From Fonsecaea monophora (taxonomy: Eukaryota > Ascomycota > Eurotiomycetes > Chaetothyriales > Herpotrichiellaceae): a stretch of 64,000 nucleotides of DNA. The position numbers and the translations under genes were made by a program. Each line of letters begins with the position of its first letter. The stretch's first letter is position 1. This document shows positions 31,756-41,870 of the stretch, one piece after another. Under the pieces are notes generated by a model. That model searched no databases and was not told the DNA's origin. It saw only the letters and a program-made list of their open reading frames with translations. Where the stretch lies: positions 496,001-560,000 of the forward strand of contig NW_019173935.1 in the NCBI RefSeq assembly GCF_001642475.1, written 5' to 3'.

Positions 31756-33830
31756 TCACAGTTTATTGTTGAACTGCAAGGCGCCGCTCATAGTGAAATC
31801 CTGGTCCTCCTGCTGTTCCCCGTGTATGACGTGCTCCCGCCCTCCTCTGGAAGTCCACCAAGCGACGCATGTTGCAGCACGCTCAACGTCCATCTCTCCA
31901 TTGCTCAACGTCTCCCACAGTCGCTGTTGGCATTGTTTCCTTTGGATCGGATTTCCAACCTTGTGGAGGAGCTCCGCAGTCAGAGGCAGGCATTCGTCCA
32001 ATAACGGTACCGGTAAGAAACTCAAGCAATCAATAATGGCAAGAAGCAAAACAGCCTTTTCTGACAAAGGGCGACTGTTCTCAATCGGAAGATCTGGATT
32101 GGGAGCAAGTGGATCTTCTGACGCATGATCCATACGCTCTCTTAGTAGATCTACAACAACGGCTTGCGTATGCGGCATAGATATGGCAAGAGCAGATGGT
32201 GGCGCTGCAAGACGGACGACAGATTTGATAGCTAACCGGAACTGACGAGGCGAAAGCGGCTTTGGAAAACTTTGGAGCAGTGTCTCGACGTAAAATGGAA
32301 CGATTATCCCTGCAAGCTCTGCATTCTGAGGTGCAGCAAGGATGGCCAGCACAACACTGTGTGCAGCTTCAAAGATCTCTGCTAGCCGCGGGTCTCCTTG
32401 TGGATCGACATACGGCGTTGCGGCACAAAAGAGGAGGTCTTTATTGGTCTGTGGTGATAGTATCAAGGTGAAATGTTCGGCGGTGTTCAGGAAGAAGAGA
32501 TCCTGGAGTCTGTCGAGCGGATGCGGAGGAATTCGACCCAGATCAGCCGGTCGGATTGAGTCCAGGAAATTCTCCGACTGCAGCGGGTATTGGCTCAGAA
32601 TATCGATGGATGTGAAGTTGACAAAGATGTACTGTGAGGACGACGTGAGTCCGAACCGATGTGCTATGAAGTATGTGTCCCGCAAAATGTGCAAAGATTG
32701 CATGGCTATGCTTGGGCAATTCGAGTCCGACGCTAAAACCCTGTCACAGAGCAGTCTTCCTAGCACAGATCGAAGACTGATGACAATCGAGAACATTGTG
32801 TCTCTCAGTACCTGTAGGAGAACGGGAAAGGTTTTGGTAATAGTTTCCTGGTCCAAGCATTGAGCTTCTTCCTTAATGTCCACTTCGGATAACTTGTTCT
32901 GCCTCCACGAAGTGGCAAGAGTCCGTGAAAACTCGGCCAGCCTGTTGATGGCGAAGACGATCAGGGATCGGTCCTGGACGTTCTCGATGCTGTGAGCGAC
33001 CAAGCGCGACAGAGGGCCAAGTGCGGATACCAGATTTCTCGATTTGATCTCTGTGACTTTGCGGAAAGACGTGGAATTGGCCGTCCAGTTGAATTTCTGC
33101 TCGGGCCCAGAAGACGGTCGGACATCGTAGTCGATCACTCCCAGCCAATATCCATGCTCTAGGCCCTCCCGAGAGAAGAAGGTCGCATCAATCAATATCG
33201 GCAGTAGTAGGTCGTAATTGATCTGTCGTTGATGGACTTCCGCAAGGAGAGGGAAAGTATGGTTCAAGACGAAAACGACAGCCAGCTCACAATTAGGCTC
33301 GGCATCTTTTTGTTCCAGGGCCAGGTTTGAGGCAAGCACCAGCGCAACCTCGAGTTTGTTCTTCAAGCCTGAGGCGAGTCCTTCAAAGTCCTTGGATCGG
33401 AATGCCAGGAGGAGCGCCCCAAGCAATAATGTATGCCTCCATCGGGGGGACTTGTCATTGGCCCCGTGTACAACAGCCGTCGTCCACTCCGTAACCGTGA
33501 GATTGCTTCGCGTATGTTCCTGAGCAAAGCTATTTTTATCTTCGATCAAGCGCAGCACCGCAGTGTAGAAGACGCTGAAAACCTGTCGACACCGGGCGAC
33601 ATCTGTCGGGGTCGGGTAGAGAATGTCATTCGACAGGAGCTGTGTCGTTAACAGGGTGATATTGAGAGGATTCGAGAGGCGTGACAGAAGGCCAGTAGCC
33701 ACGGGTAGTAACCTGGAATCACTTAGCGAAACCCGAGTCGAACAAGATGTTGTATCGCTTACCGAGCGGCATCATCTGGATGACCTGAGGTCTGAAGTGA
33801 CCTGAGTAATGTCGCGAGCGACCTGTCCAT
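31756..33830 (-). CDS. PEX8: peroxin 8 (Pex8), peroxisomal import factor
   Basis: Two exons, 33830-33763 and 33712-31756, joined in phase 2 across a 50-nt GTAAGC...CCAG intron, give 674 residues. The N-terminus reads MDRSLATLLRSLQ, continues through the join into LLPVATGLLSRLSNPLNITLLTTQLLS, and is followed by an all-helical protein. This pattern matches filamentous-fungal Pex8, which was once annotated Pex17. Pex8 is a matrix-side protein of the peroxisomal membrane that links the docking and RING complexes during matrix-protein import, and it carries a PTS1. Here the extreme C-terminus is NKL, a PTS1 variant with Asn in place of the usual Ser/Ala. Identification rests on overall sequence character plus the C-terminal signal. 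Confidence 0.75.
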
Positions 33831-36338
33831 CACCTATAGAGGTTTAGTTGCACGGAAACATCTGCATTTGTTGTCGAAGACTGCAAACGACGGTCGATAC
33901 ACTCTGGTGGAAGCGCAGCTGCCAAAACAGCCGAGGTTGGATGAGAAAAGTCTTGGCACGGCAAGGCTGCGGAAGCGTGTCTCAACACTCATCGAGCAAA
34001 TTCAGTCTCTTACCACAAAGCTTTCTGGATGCAATTCTCAGGCCATGGTCCAAATATATCCTGCTCGTTCAAGTTGCTGACATTGCGAGCTCAGTCGTCC
34101 CAATCGTCGACAATTGGAGTCGCCAATGCTGCGAACTTCCACAGATTTCGCATAACTCTGTTTCCCGAGGAGAGTCGCAATACTGGACTAACGAAGAGTT
34201 GGATCGACGGATACAAATCGTAGGTGCAGGCTGTATACCATGCTAGCCCCCGCATATGAGACCAGTTGGTAGGTTTTACGTTTCGAAAGGTCGAACCACA
34301 AATTTGGTCGTTGCTACTGCGGACAAGAGTTCTCTATGTTTCCCTATACTCGAGACACTTGGACGAATCCAGTCAATCCTTTCGTTCCCAGGCTGAGCGA
34401 ATCCTTGGTTCATTCCCATTCCATCAAATCAACCAATGTCGCTCATAACTCAATTATCTGTGTGAATCTCAGACTTCTCTCAAGTGGCGTCGACACAAGA
34501 AGCATCCAGCCCCCTGAACATTACTTACACAACCACACTGTCGCTCTTCTCAGCAACCAACGTATTCCACGTTGAGAAGATTGTAAGGGACTTGGTAAGC
34601 AACCTCACCTGTGGAATCAAAGATGTCTGCCACACACTCGAGTGCTATAGCCAAAGAAGTATTTGGCATATGCTCCGTGCAGTCCGTGCAACCATCGTCC
34701 TCTTGCTGAATAGCTACGAGGACATCAAGCTCTGGCTTGTTGGCATTAGTACTAACAAACAGGGATTCAAATCGAAGAAAACCACAGCTTCGCATCGTCC
34801 GAGCCCAGCAAACAATAGTGGTGGCTCTTCGGCTCTTCATCATGCCGACGAAGCGGCAGCGTCGATCACCTGCAAGAGGCACCCAGGAGGTAGAAAGACA
34901 AGCTTATATTTACACTCCGGTGGCGCCCGGTGGACCAGACCTTATCCAGACTTGCTTCATGTGCACCTCGTATTAAACCCAAATTACCTCAGCGGACGGA
35001 GATATAAACTTAAACCTTACTTTGGTTGCAACAGAACCTGAGAGATGTCAACAATCGGTGTGCTCGCAGCCTTCGATGTAGCGTCTTGGGTGGGCAAGTG
35101 GTTGAGCATGCCTTGGGTCTTCAGAGGACCTGTCATTCAGTGTAAGCATTACCCTTTAGAGGCCGTGTGAATTTTTGCACGGTGATCCTTCTTTGAATCC
35201 TGCCGCTCACGTTCAACCAGTTTCAAGAAGACACATCTTCGAACCAGTGTCCTAGCCTGTCATGCACACTTCCGCTTTGAACACGGCAAAGGCTTCTCAC
35301 CTGGTGCACCATGTGAGATTGTCCCCGAAGTTAGCTCGCCTGGCAAAAGTACGCAAATCAACCCCGCATTGGCTGCTCCCACATTCCAAAGTCCCCATGT
35401 TCGCGATAAAAAGGACCGAAGGTGGCGGCGGTATGGGGAACGCTAATGCAACATGGGTTTGCTCGGTTCGCCCTGTTTTGCCATATACCACGAGGTAGTC
35501 CTTTGTGCCTCAAGAGGCTCTCCTCATAAAATAACTGTGGAATCCTCGAAGGAAGGCTGTCAAGGATCCAAAGAGAATGATCTCTCCGAGGAGCGCCTAC
35601 GGCTGGACAATTCCGAGAGAGAAACAAAAAGCGACATCGGAGAGCCCAACAACGGCCAGACGGATAAGACTTGCGGAAGGCTCACAAGCTTCTCGTAGCC
35701 TCTTAAGGCTTGTAGGTCTCCGTATCGCTGAGGCATGAGGATGGATACACCTGGATTCGCCGCTTCCATTACTTCAACCATTCCCCACAGCCGCCTCTCA
35801 CACTTTCTGCCCCTTCATCAGGTGATGACTGGGCCGTTGTAGGTTCTCTGCAAACAGTTATTGTACCGGCATGTCATTGAGGAGTAGGCGCTTCGCTTAG
35901 ACCTCGAACAACTATGTGGACTGGTGACTGGCCTACAAGGAAGAGGTGACTGCATGTTACGTTGCACTCTCTGGTGGTATTCCACCACAACCAGATCGTC
36001 CTGTCCATTTCCTATTGGGGAATAGAGTGACACAATGACCTCCTCCAACACCCCGTCCACCAAACGAGTGCTCTATGTGGCAGGTCGGTCTCACTGGCAG
36101 CGAGCAATTAGACAGGATCTCGCGTGGCGGTATTGCCCACCGGGGGAGCTCCAACCGTGAGGCTCACAATGTACCACCACCGGAATTTGGATGGATATGG
36201 CGAAAGTCACACCGGAGGGATTGCCTCCAAGTCAAGTGGGCAAGGGAGTCTTAAGACCCAACTCGCCTTTCCCTTCGACCTCTGATCTTTGTCCCTCTAC
36301 CACATTGTCCCAGTGGTATAGCGAGCAGCATTCTCGAA
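33831..36338. other. 2.5-kb region without a confident gene
   Basis: Divergent spacer between PEX8 and the MFS transporter. Several open frames occur (33868-34080, 34484-35041) but none starts cleanly, joins by good splice signals and resembles a known family. The first has a helix-like segment (see findings). It must contain the promoters of both flanking genes. Confidence 0.45.
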
Positions 36339-38242
36339 ATGTCGTCGGATAGCGACAAGTCAAAGGGGGAGTTGCACCAGGGTCCTCAGAGCGATGTCCT
36401 TCACTCCGAGGTCCTGGATGAGCCCAAGGGCGAGTTGCACTCGAGCGAGAAGTCTGACCTTGATCATGCTGAGGTCTTGGTCAACCCGGATCTAATGAGC
36501 GATGCCGTCGATGGCGAGGTCCGTGAACATGGCATGACCATGTGGGCGGCGGTCAAGCAGCACCCCTGGGCATGTCTATATGCATTTATCATGTGCTTCA
36601 CCATTGTGAGTCCAGTCGCAAGATCTCAACTCTCAAAGGTAGAGCTGACAGCAGATGCCTCCTTCAGGTCATGGAAGCATTCGACATGTTTCTGAACGGC
36701 AACTTTGTTGCGCTTCCCGTCTTCCAACGAAGATTCGGCGTCTTACTCAAGGACGGCGGCTATGCTATCCCAACAAGATGGCAGAGCGCCCTCTTCCAAT
36801 CTGGCCAATGCGGTGCTTTCGTCGGCGTCTTCCTGGCTGGACCTGTTACCAATCGTCTCGGCTACCGCTGGACCACCATCTTGGCCCTGGTGCTGATGAA
36901 TGCCACTATTTTCATTTCGTTCTTTGTGAGTTATCACGAACGCCTTACTAAGCTTATCCACTGACCACATCTACTTGATGATTAGGCCGACTCTCTCACG
37001 GTTCTTACGGTTGGACAGGCACTGGAAGGCGTCCCTTGGGGATTCTTCATTGCGAACTCGCCCGCCTACGCCAGCGAGATTGTGCCCCTCGTCCTTCGAG
37101 GCGCTTGCACGGCCAGTCTGCAGATGGCTTGGTCTGTTGGTCAAATCATTGTCGCCGCAGCCACCTATGGCTACAATAAGCGAAACGACCAGTGGGCCTG
37201 GCGAGTGCCTCTCGCCTTGCAGTGGATCTTCCCTGTGAGCTCCTCCTTTATAATTTTAGGACTAGAGCAGAACTCGCTGACTCTTCCAGACACCGCTATT
37301 GATTCTCATCTTCCTCGGCCCGGAATCACCTTGGTGGCTTGTTCGTCGTGGCCGCAAGCAGGAGGCTCTGCGCTCCATCAAGCGCCTGGGTACGAAATCC
37401 ACCGAGCATGCTGAACAAACACTCGCGATGATGGAACGGACTGTGGAAATCGAATTGCGCCAGGGCGGCACTCCTACGCTCCTCGACCTTTTCAAAGGCA
37501 CGGATCTGAGACGTACGACCATTATCTGCCTGATGTACGCGTCGCAGAACTTTGCGGGTAACCTGATTGCCAACCAAGCGACCTTTTTCTTTGAACGTAA
37601 GTATCTCCTCTTTCTTCGTGACAGAAGCATAGCGACAATAGCTAACTCCTCCCGTTTGTAGAGGCCGGAATCTCGACCAATCGTGCCTTTGAGCTCAATC
37701 TGATCAACTCGTGTCTCCAATTCTGCGCCAACGCGGGCTCGTGGTTCCTCACGGCCTGGTTCGGCCGCCGAACCATCTACCTCTGGGGCACGGCGGTCAA
37801 CATTACGCTACTTTTCGTGCTGGGCATCTGCGCGTCGGTGTCGCAGAGCAGCGCGACCAACTACGCCCAGGCGGTGCTGGGGATCCTCATCTCGTTCGTC
37901 TTCGCCGGCTGCATGGGCCCCATCTCGTACACCATCATCGCCGAGACGTCGTCGGTCCGCCTGCGGGCCTTGAGCACCGGTGTCGGCCGCGCCGCCTACT
38001 ACGTCGCCGAGATCCCCATGATCTACCTCGCCTCGAAGATGCTCAACCCCACGGGCTGGAACCTCGCAGGCAAGTGCGGCTACGTCTGGGGCGGCACCGC
38101 CTGCGTCTGCTGGGTCATGGCCTTCTTCTTCCTCCCGGAGCTCAAGCACCGCTCGTACCGCGAGAGCGATATCTTGTTCAACCGCAAGATTCCTGCCCGG
38201 AAGTTCAAGTCTACCGTCATTGACGTCAAGGACAATGAGTGA
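36339..38242 (+). CDS. MFS sugar transporter, alpha-glucoside (maltose) permease type
   Basis: Five exons (36339-36605, 36668-36925, 36986-37234, 37290-37596, 37662-38242) give 553 residues, standard for 12-TM sugar porters. An acidic N-terminal tail precedes the first helix (WACLYAFIMCFTI). Sugar-porter hallmarks are GYRWTTI after helix 2, PESPWWLVRRGR in the central loop, LFKGTDLRRTTI before helix 7, WFGRRTIYLWG, and a final PELKHRSYRE close to the family PETK/PEL box. The FDMFLNGNFVALPVFQRRFG region in the first lumenal loop is typical of the yeast MAL11/MAL31-like alpha-glucoside:H+ symporters. Located in the plasma membrane. A GH13 alpha-glucosidase lies 3.6 kb downstream on the same strand, supporting alpha-glucoside uptake as its job. 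Confidence 0.9.
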
Positions 38243-38590
38243 TGGCGAAGCGAAGCATGGTTTGTGGACGATGTGAGAATGTGAGATTTTCCAAGGGAGG
38301 TGGAACGAAAACACAGTGTGGACTCTCCCCAGGATGGCAATGGACCTGTAGTCCCTCTTCATGGATTCAAAGTAGGCACGGATTTCGGTGGTGGTGGGAG
38401 AATCACGATGCAGAAGTATCTCGTGGCGGGTGCTATGTCGGGGTTAAATACCTAGGCATGCTTCTTAAATGGATGAGAGATCTGGAAATGAAGTCAAGAG
38501 TGATCTACAGAGCATACATACACACACATGACTCTCTAGAGATTTAAAAGTGTGAAGTGTGAATACCAGGCCCAAATACATTCAATCCTT

Positions 38591-38616
38591 GTTTGCTTGC
38601 TTACTTACTTACTTGC
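38591..38616. repeat. CTTG/CTTA tetramer repeat
   Basis: Imperfect tandem tetramers in the convergent intergenic region. Confidence 0.7.
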
Positions 38617-38899
38617 GTTCTTTGTTTTGACCTCTCAATATGACCTGCCTGCCTACATTTGATCTGAGCTGATCTGATCCGATCCGAGATTCCAAGTGTC
38701 AAAGACCATGAAACTACTTTCTTGTAAGGACATACCGAAAACATCGCTCGCTCGCTTGCCTGCCCGCCCACCCTCGCCATCATCCTTTCCTTTCTTTCCC
38801 TTCCCCCCTTGCGCGTTTATACGTTCGCACATTCGCGTTCTAGAACTGGCACTCGCGCCGGCTCCGGCTCGGCGGCAGTGAAACCTCGGTTGGTCACTT

Positions 38900-38938
38900 C
38901 CCATCATATCCCATCCCATCCCATTCCATTCGTTCCAT
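38900..38938. repeat. CCCAT pentamer repeat
   Basis: Imperfect tandem pentamers (CCCAT, CCATT) downstream of the transporter. Confidence 0.65.
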
Positions 38939-38997
38939 TATCCATATCATGATAATATATCGATCGTGTACCACGGTTCTTTGTTCTTCCAACATAG

Positions 38998-39040
38998 CAT
39001 ATCATATCATATCATATCATCCTATCCCGTCCCGTCCCAT
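38998..39040. repeat. CATAT then CCCGT pentamer repeats
   Basis: Four to five CATAT units followed directly by CCCGT units, two different pentamer arrays abutting each other. Confidence 0.75.
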
Positions 39041-39190
39041 ATTATATTCCTCGCGTCAAACGAGACTTGAAACCTACTAAGAAAAAAAAAGAAAAGGTGG
39101 GGGGAATAAAAGCAAATAGTCAGAGTAGGCTGGCGGCCAGTCGAGTCGAGTTCGTTCGGGTCTGGCTCGCTCACTTAACTCATTCCCTTA

Positions 39191-40912
39191 TCACAAGGTC
39201 ATGTCCATGTCCATGTCGCTGTCTCGCTCGGCGTCAAAGTCATAGTCTTCGTCGAATTCGGGCCCGTCGGGGTCTTCGACAGGCGTGGGATGGTCCGCCG
39301 GTAACCACTCGGATATATCGGAGTAGGCATCTAGGTTGTCGTCGTCGTCGGCGGCGGCGGCGGCTGCGTCGGCAGTGGCGTCAGTGGCAGTGGCAGAAGC
39401 GTCAAGATCCCTCGTCCTCCCCTCCGAGCCACAGAATAGCTTCCAACGCCGGCGTGCAAAAGGGTTCGTGCCGCCACGCTTAACAAAGTCGAGGACGGCA
39501 CCGCTTGACACGCGCGCCGGAACCTGCACCCTGTCCATGTGTTGCGTGTCCTCTCCCAAGTCTCGATTGTCGTGGTCCCAAGGGCTGACCAGCTCAAGCG
39601 AGTCGAGCGTAAAATCCGGGTTTGACGACCACTTCTCGACCACGTCCTCCCACCGGCCCCGCAGGTACGGTCTTCTCAGAACCAGATGTCTCAGTCTCGG
39701 CTGCATGAACAGCCACGCGCAGATCTGGTCGGCGGTAAAGTCGGCTTCCTCGAGCACCAACGTGTCGAGGTGCGGAAACGAGACAAAGGGCAAGACGTTG
39801 TCTCGACCACGGTCGGCGTCACCGAAAGGGATCCCCACGTGCGTGGGCTCTCCATATGAGGTGCCGAGCGTAGAGGGGAGGCTGAAGGCGTATGACATGA
39901 AGCAGAGCTCGAGCCGTCTCAGGTTCGACGCCCGGGCGAGGGCTGTGGCCAGGACTTGGGCATGGGGGATCGCATTCAGTGGGGACAGGGTTCTCACCTC
40001 GAGGCAGAGGCAGAGGACGGTCAGGTTACGAAAGCCGTGTTCGAGGTTCTCGGTATCGGGTCCCAGATCCTGCACAAAGACGCCGCGCTGGAGGAATAGA
40101 TTGCTGTTTCGTCGGATTTCGAGGTGTTGGATACCAGTGTCCAGCGTTGGGTCACTCAAAGCACGCCAGGCGCCCATGAACCCATGCGACGGCCAGTGCC
40201 GCACGTCGGGTTGGAGCCAGGACCTGACACCATAGTCTGGCAGGGGGAAGACTTGCCTGAGGCGTTTCAAAGCGCCCATTTGTTCCAAGCATGAAGAATC
40301 CAGTGCGAGGCAGTCAACCTCAGTCTCGGCCTCGACACAGATGACTCGGCGGAGATTGGGGAGGCGTTGAAAAATCTCGCGAAAGAATCCATAGAGGAAA
40401 TGGTGCTTTTGAGAGTGCGCCGTATCGGCGTACATGCCTCTGACTGCAGATATCATGTCTCGGATGTCGTCGTCACTGGGTCTTTGCTCCGCCTCAGCCA
40501 ATGCGGTATCGCCTTCGTCCAGACCCGACGCCTCCGAGTCTTCTCCTGTGTAGTCGATGGCCAGTTTCTTGCGTTTGGCAACGAACTCAGCGATCATGCT
40601 GGTCATGCCCTCGTTCGTGTGCAGTCTATATGCTAGAGGGGTTTCTGGCTGGTTCCACGGCTCGTCATCGACATTGATGTCGAAGTTGAACTCCTGGTAC
40701 CGAAGCTCCTCGACGGCCTGACAAAGTGTAGGGTGATGACTGATGTCGACGAGTCGGTGTAGTGTAAGATACGAGACATGGATGGTTCGAAACAAGACAG
40801 GCCCAACTTTGCTGGCCAGGGCCCTGTTGACGAGGCGGACAGCCTGAAGATGGTCCCGGTCCAAGAAGAAGAGGACGTGCACCAAGACCTCGAGTGGGAA
40901 CTGATTCAACAT
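39191..40912 (-). CDS. F-box protein
   Basis: Single exon, 573 residues from the Met of MLNQFPLEVL. The F-box occupies residues 1 to about 45 (LEVLVHVLFFLDRDHLQAVRLVNRALASKVGPVLF), the segment that binds Skp1 in SCF ubiquitin ligases. The rest is a long region with spaced leucine motifs (for example LRHLVLRRPYL, LDTLVLEEADF) suggesting an irregular leucine-rich-repeat-like substrate domain. The C-terminus is very acidic with Ala and Asp runs encoded by GCC and GAC triplet repeats. A start 16 codons upstream is open but would place a Cys/Val/Leu run encoded by a CA/GA microsatellite before the F-box, so the downstream Met is preferred. Substrate unknown. It lies between the transporter and alpha-glucosidase genes on the opposite strand. 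Confidence 0.8.
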   Translation of the reverse strand: MLNQFPLEVLVHVLFFLDRDHLQAVRLVNRALASKVGPVLFRTIHVSYLTLHRLVDISHHPTLCQAVEELRYQEFNFDINVDDEPWNQPETPLAYRLHTNEGMTSMIAEFVAKRKKLAIDYTGEDSEASGLDEGDTALAEAEQRPSDDDIRDMISAVRGMYADTAHSQKHHFLYGFFREIFQRLPNLRRVICVEAETEVDCLALDSSCLEQMGALKRLRQVFPLPDYGVRSWLQPDVRHWPSHGFMGAWRALSDPTLDTGIQHLEIRRNSNLFLQRGVFVQDLGPDTENLEHGFRNLTVLCLCLEVRTLSPLNAIPHAQVLATALARASNLRRLELCFMSYAFSLPSTLGTSYGEPTHVGIPFGDADRGRDNVLPFVSFPHLDTLVLEEADFTADQICAWLFMQPRLRHLVLRRPYLRGRWEDVVEKWSSNPDFTLDSLELVSPWDHDNRDLGEDTQHMDRVQVPARVSSGAVLDFVKRGGTNPFARRRWKLFCGSEGRTRDLDASATATDATADAAAAAADDDDNLDAYSDISEWLPADHPTPVEDPDGPEFDEDYDFDAERDSDMDMDMTL

Positions 40913-40925
40913 GTTTTCTGGACCC

Positions 40926-40960
40926 ACAAACACATACACACACAGAGAGAGAGAGCACAC
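40926..40960. repeat. (CA)n(GA)n microsatellite
   Basis: Dinucleotide repeat immediately upstream of the F-box gene start, probably in its 5' leader. Confidence 0.75.
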
Positions 40961-41754
40961 GAGTATAGAAAGGGGGGGAAAAGAAGGAAAGAAATTAATG
41001 ATTCCAATCCACCAATTTATATGAAGCTGGACCAGGCTGAGATAGGCTAGATCTTCGACTGCGACAGGTAGGCAGCAGTCACATCAGGCGACCAAGAGAG
41101 TCGGTCGAGCTTCAATCAGCTGCCTTTTTGTTGTCTAGTCCGGACCTGTCAACCAAAGGGCCCCCGGGGCCCATTGAGGCCAATGGCTGGAATAGTTTCA
41201 TGATATTTCAATTGTGGTTGGAACGACATTGGTGGACAGCCAATCATGGACTCGGGTTATGTACAAAGTCTGGAGAGAAACGTGGAGGAAGTCAAGTCAC
41301 TCACATGAATGACAATCGTTCCATTGATGCAAAGAGAGACTCACTTTCACCAACCCTACAGTTTTTTTGTTACAAAGGAAAGGAGAGTTCATGTCACTAT
41401 TCTCGAGCTGGAATCACCTTTTATTATCACCGAGAACTGGACACTGAATATGCTTTTTACACGGCCAAACTCTCGGACAAACTCAGAAATTCACAATTCC
41501 CTCTAAACGCTCTCTCCACACAACCATCCCGCAGATTGTACATATCACGGGTTGCGATGGATGGTTGTATCCACACAGCCTAGAACACCAGCGCATATAC
41601 TTCCCGTTTGCAACGCTTTGATATCTTTCTGGCAGAGTTTCGCCGAATGCTACGCTCATCACCATCTCATTTTGCCCTCAGATGAACCTCACCTAAAACT
41701 GATCTAGAAGGCGGTCCGTCATTCTTGATGGCCTTGTTGCCCAGGTGGAAACCT

Positions 41755-41767
41755 CCTTAAATAAGGG
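41755..41767 (+). promoter_or_regulatory. TATA-like box of the alpha-glucosidase gene
   Basis: CCTTAAATAAGGG, nearly palindromic, lies about 105-115 bp upstream of the alpha-glucosidase ATG, a normal distance for a fungal TATA element. It is inferred from position and composition only. Confidence 0.4.
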
Positions 41768-41870
41768 ACTTGCTGTGTGATCTCCCTGGCACGGACGCTC
41801 ACACTAACAACTCACATTCACTTTTCCAGAAGTCTGTACCGTCTCTCATTAAACCGCTCGGATCATAATA

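Larger units (their letters stand above)
38243..39190. other. repeat-rich convergent intergenic region
   Basis: Between the 3' ends of the transporter and the F-box gene. Contains several simple repeats: CTTG/CTTA tetramers, CCCAT and CATAT/CCCGT pentamers. No coding character. Confidence 0.55.
40913..41870. other. bidirectional promoter region (F-box gene / alpha-glucosidase)
   Basis: Between two divergently transcribed genes. Contains a CA/GA microsatellite next to the F-box start and a TATA-like box ahead of the alpha-glucosidase. I could not find a clear CGG-based regulator site. Confidence 0.45.

Noticed and set aside
34484..35041. 185-codon plus-strand open frame
   Set aside because: Starts on a non-ATG codon, no domain, and the antisense frame is also open; no transcription or homology support from sequence.
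35045..35145. Short ATG frame with a donor-like GTAAGC (MSTIGVLAAFDVASWVGKW)
   Set aside because: Only about 32 codons before the donor and no downstream exon that joins in frame could be found.
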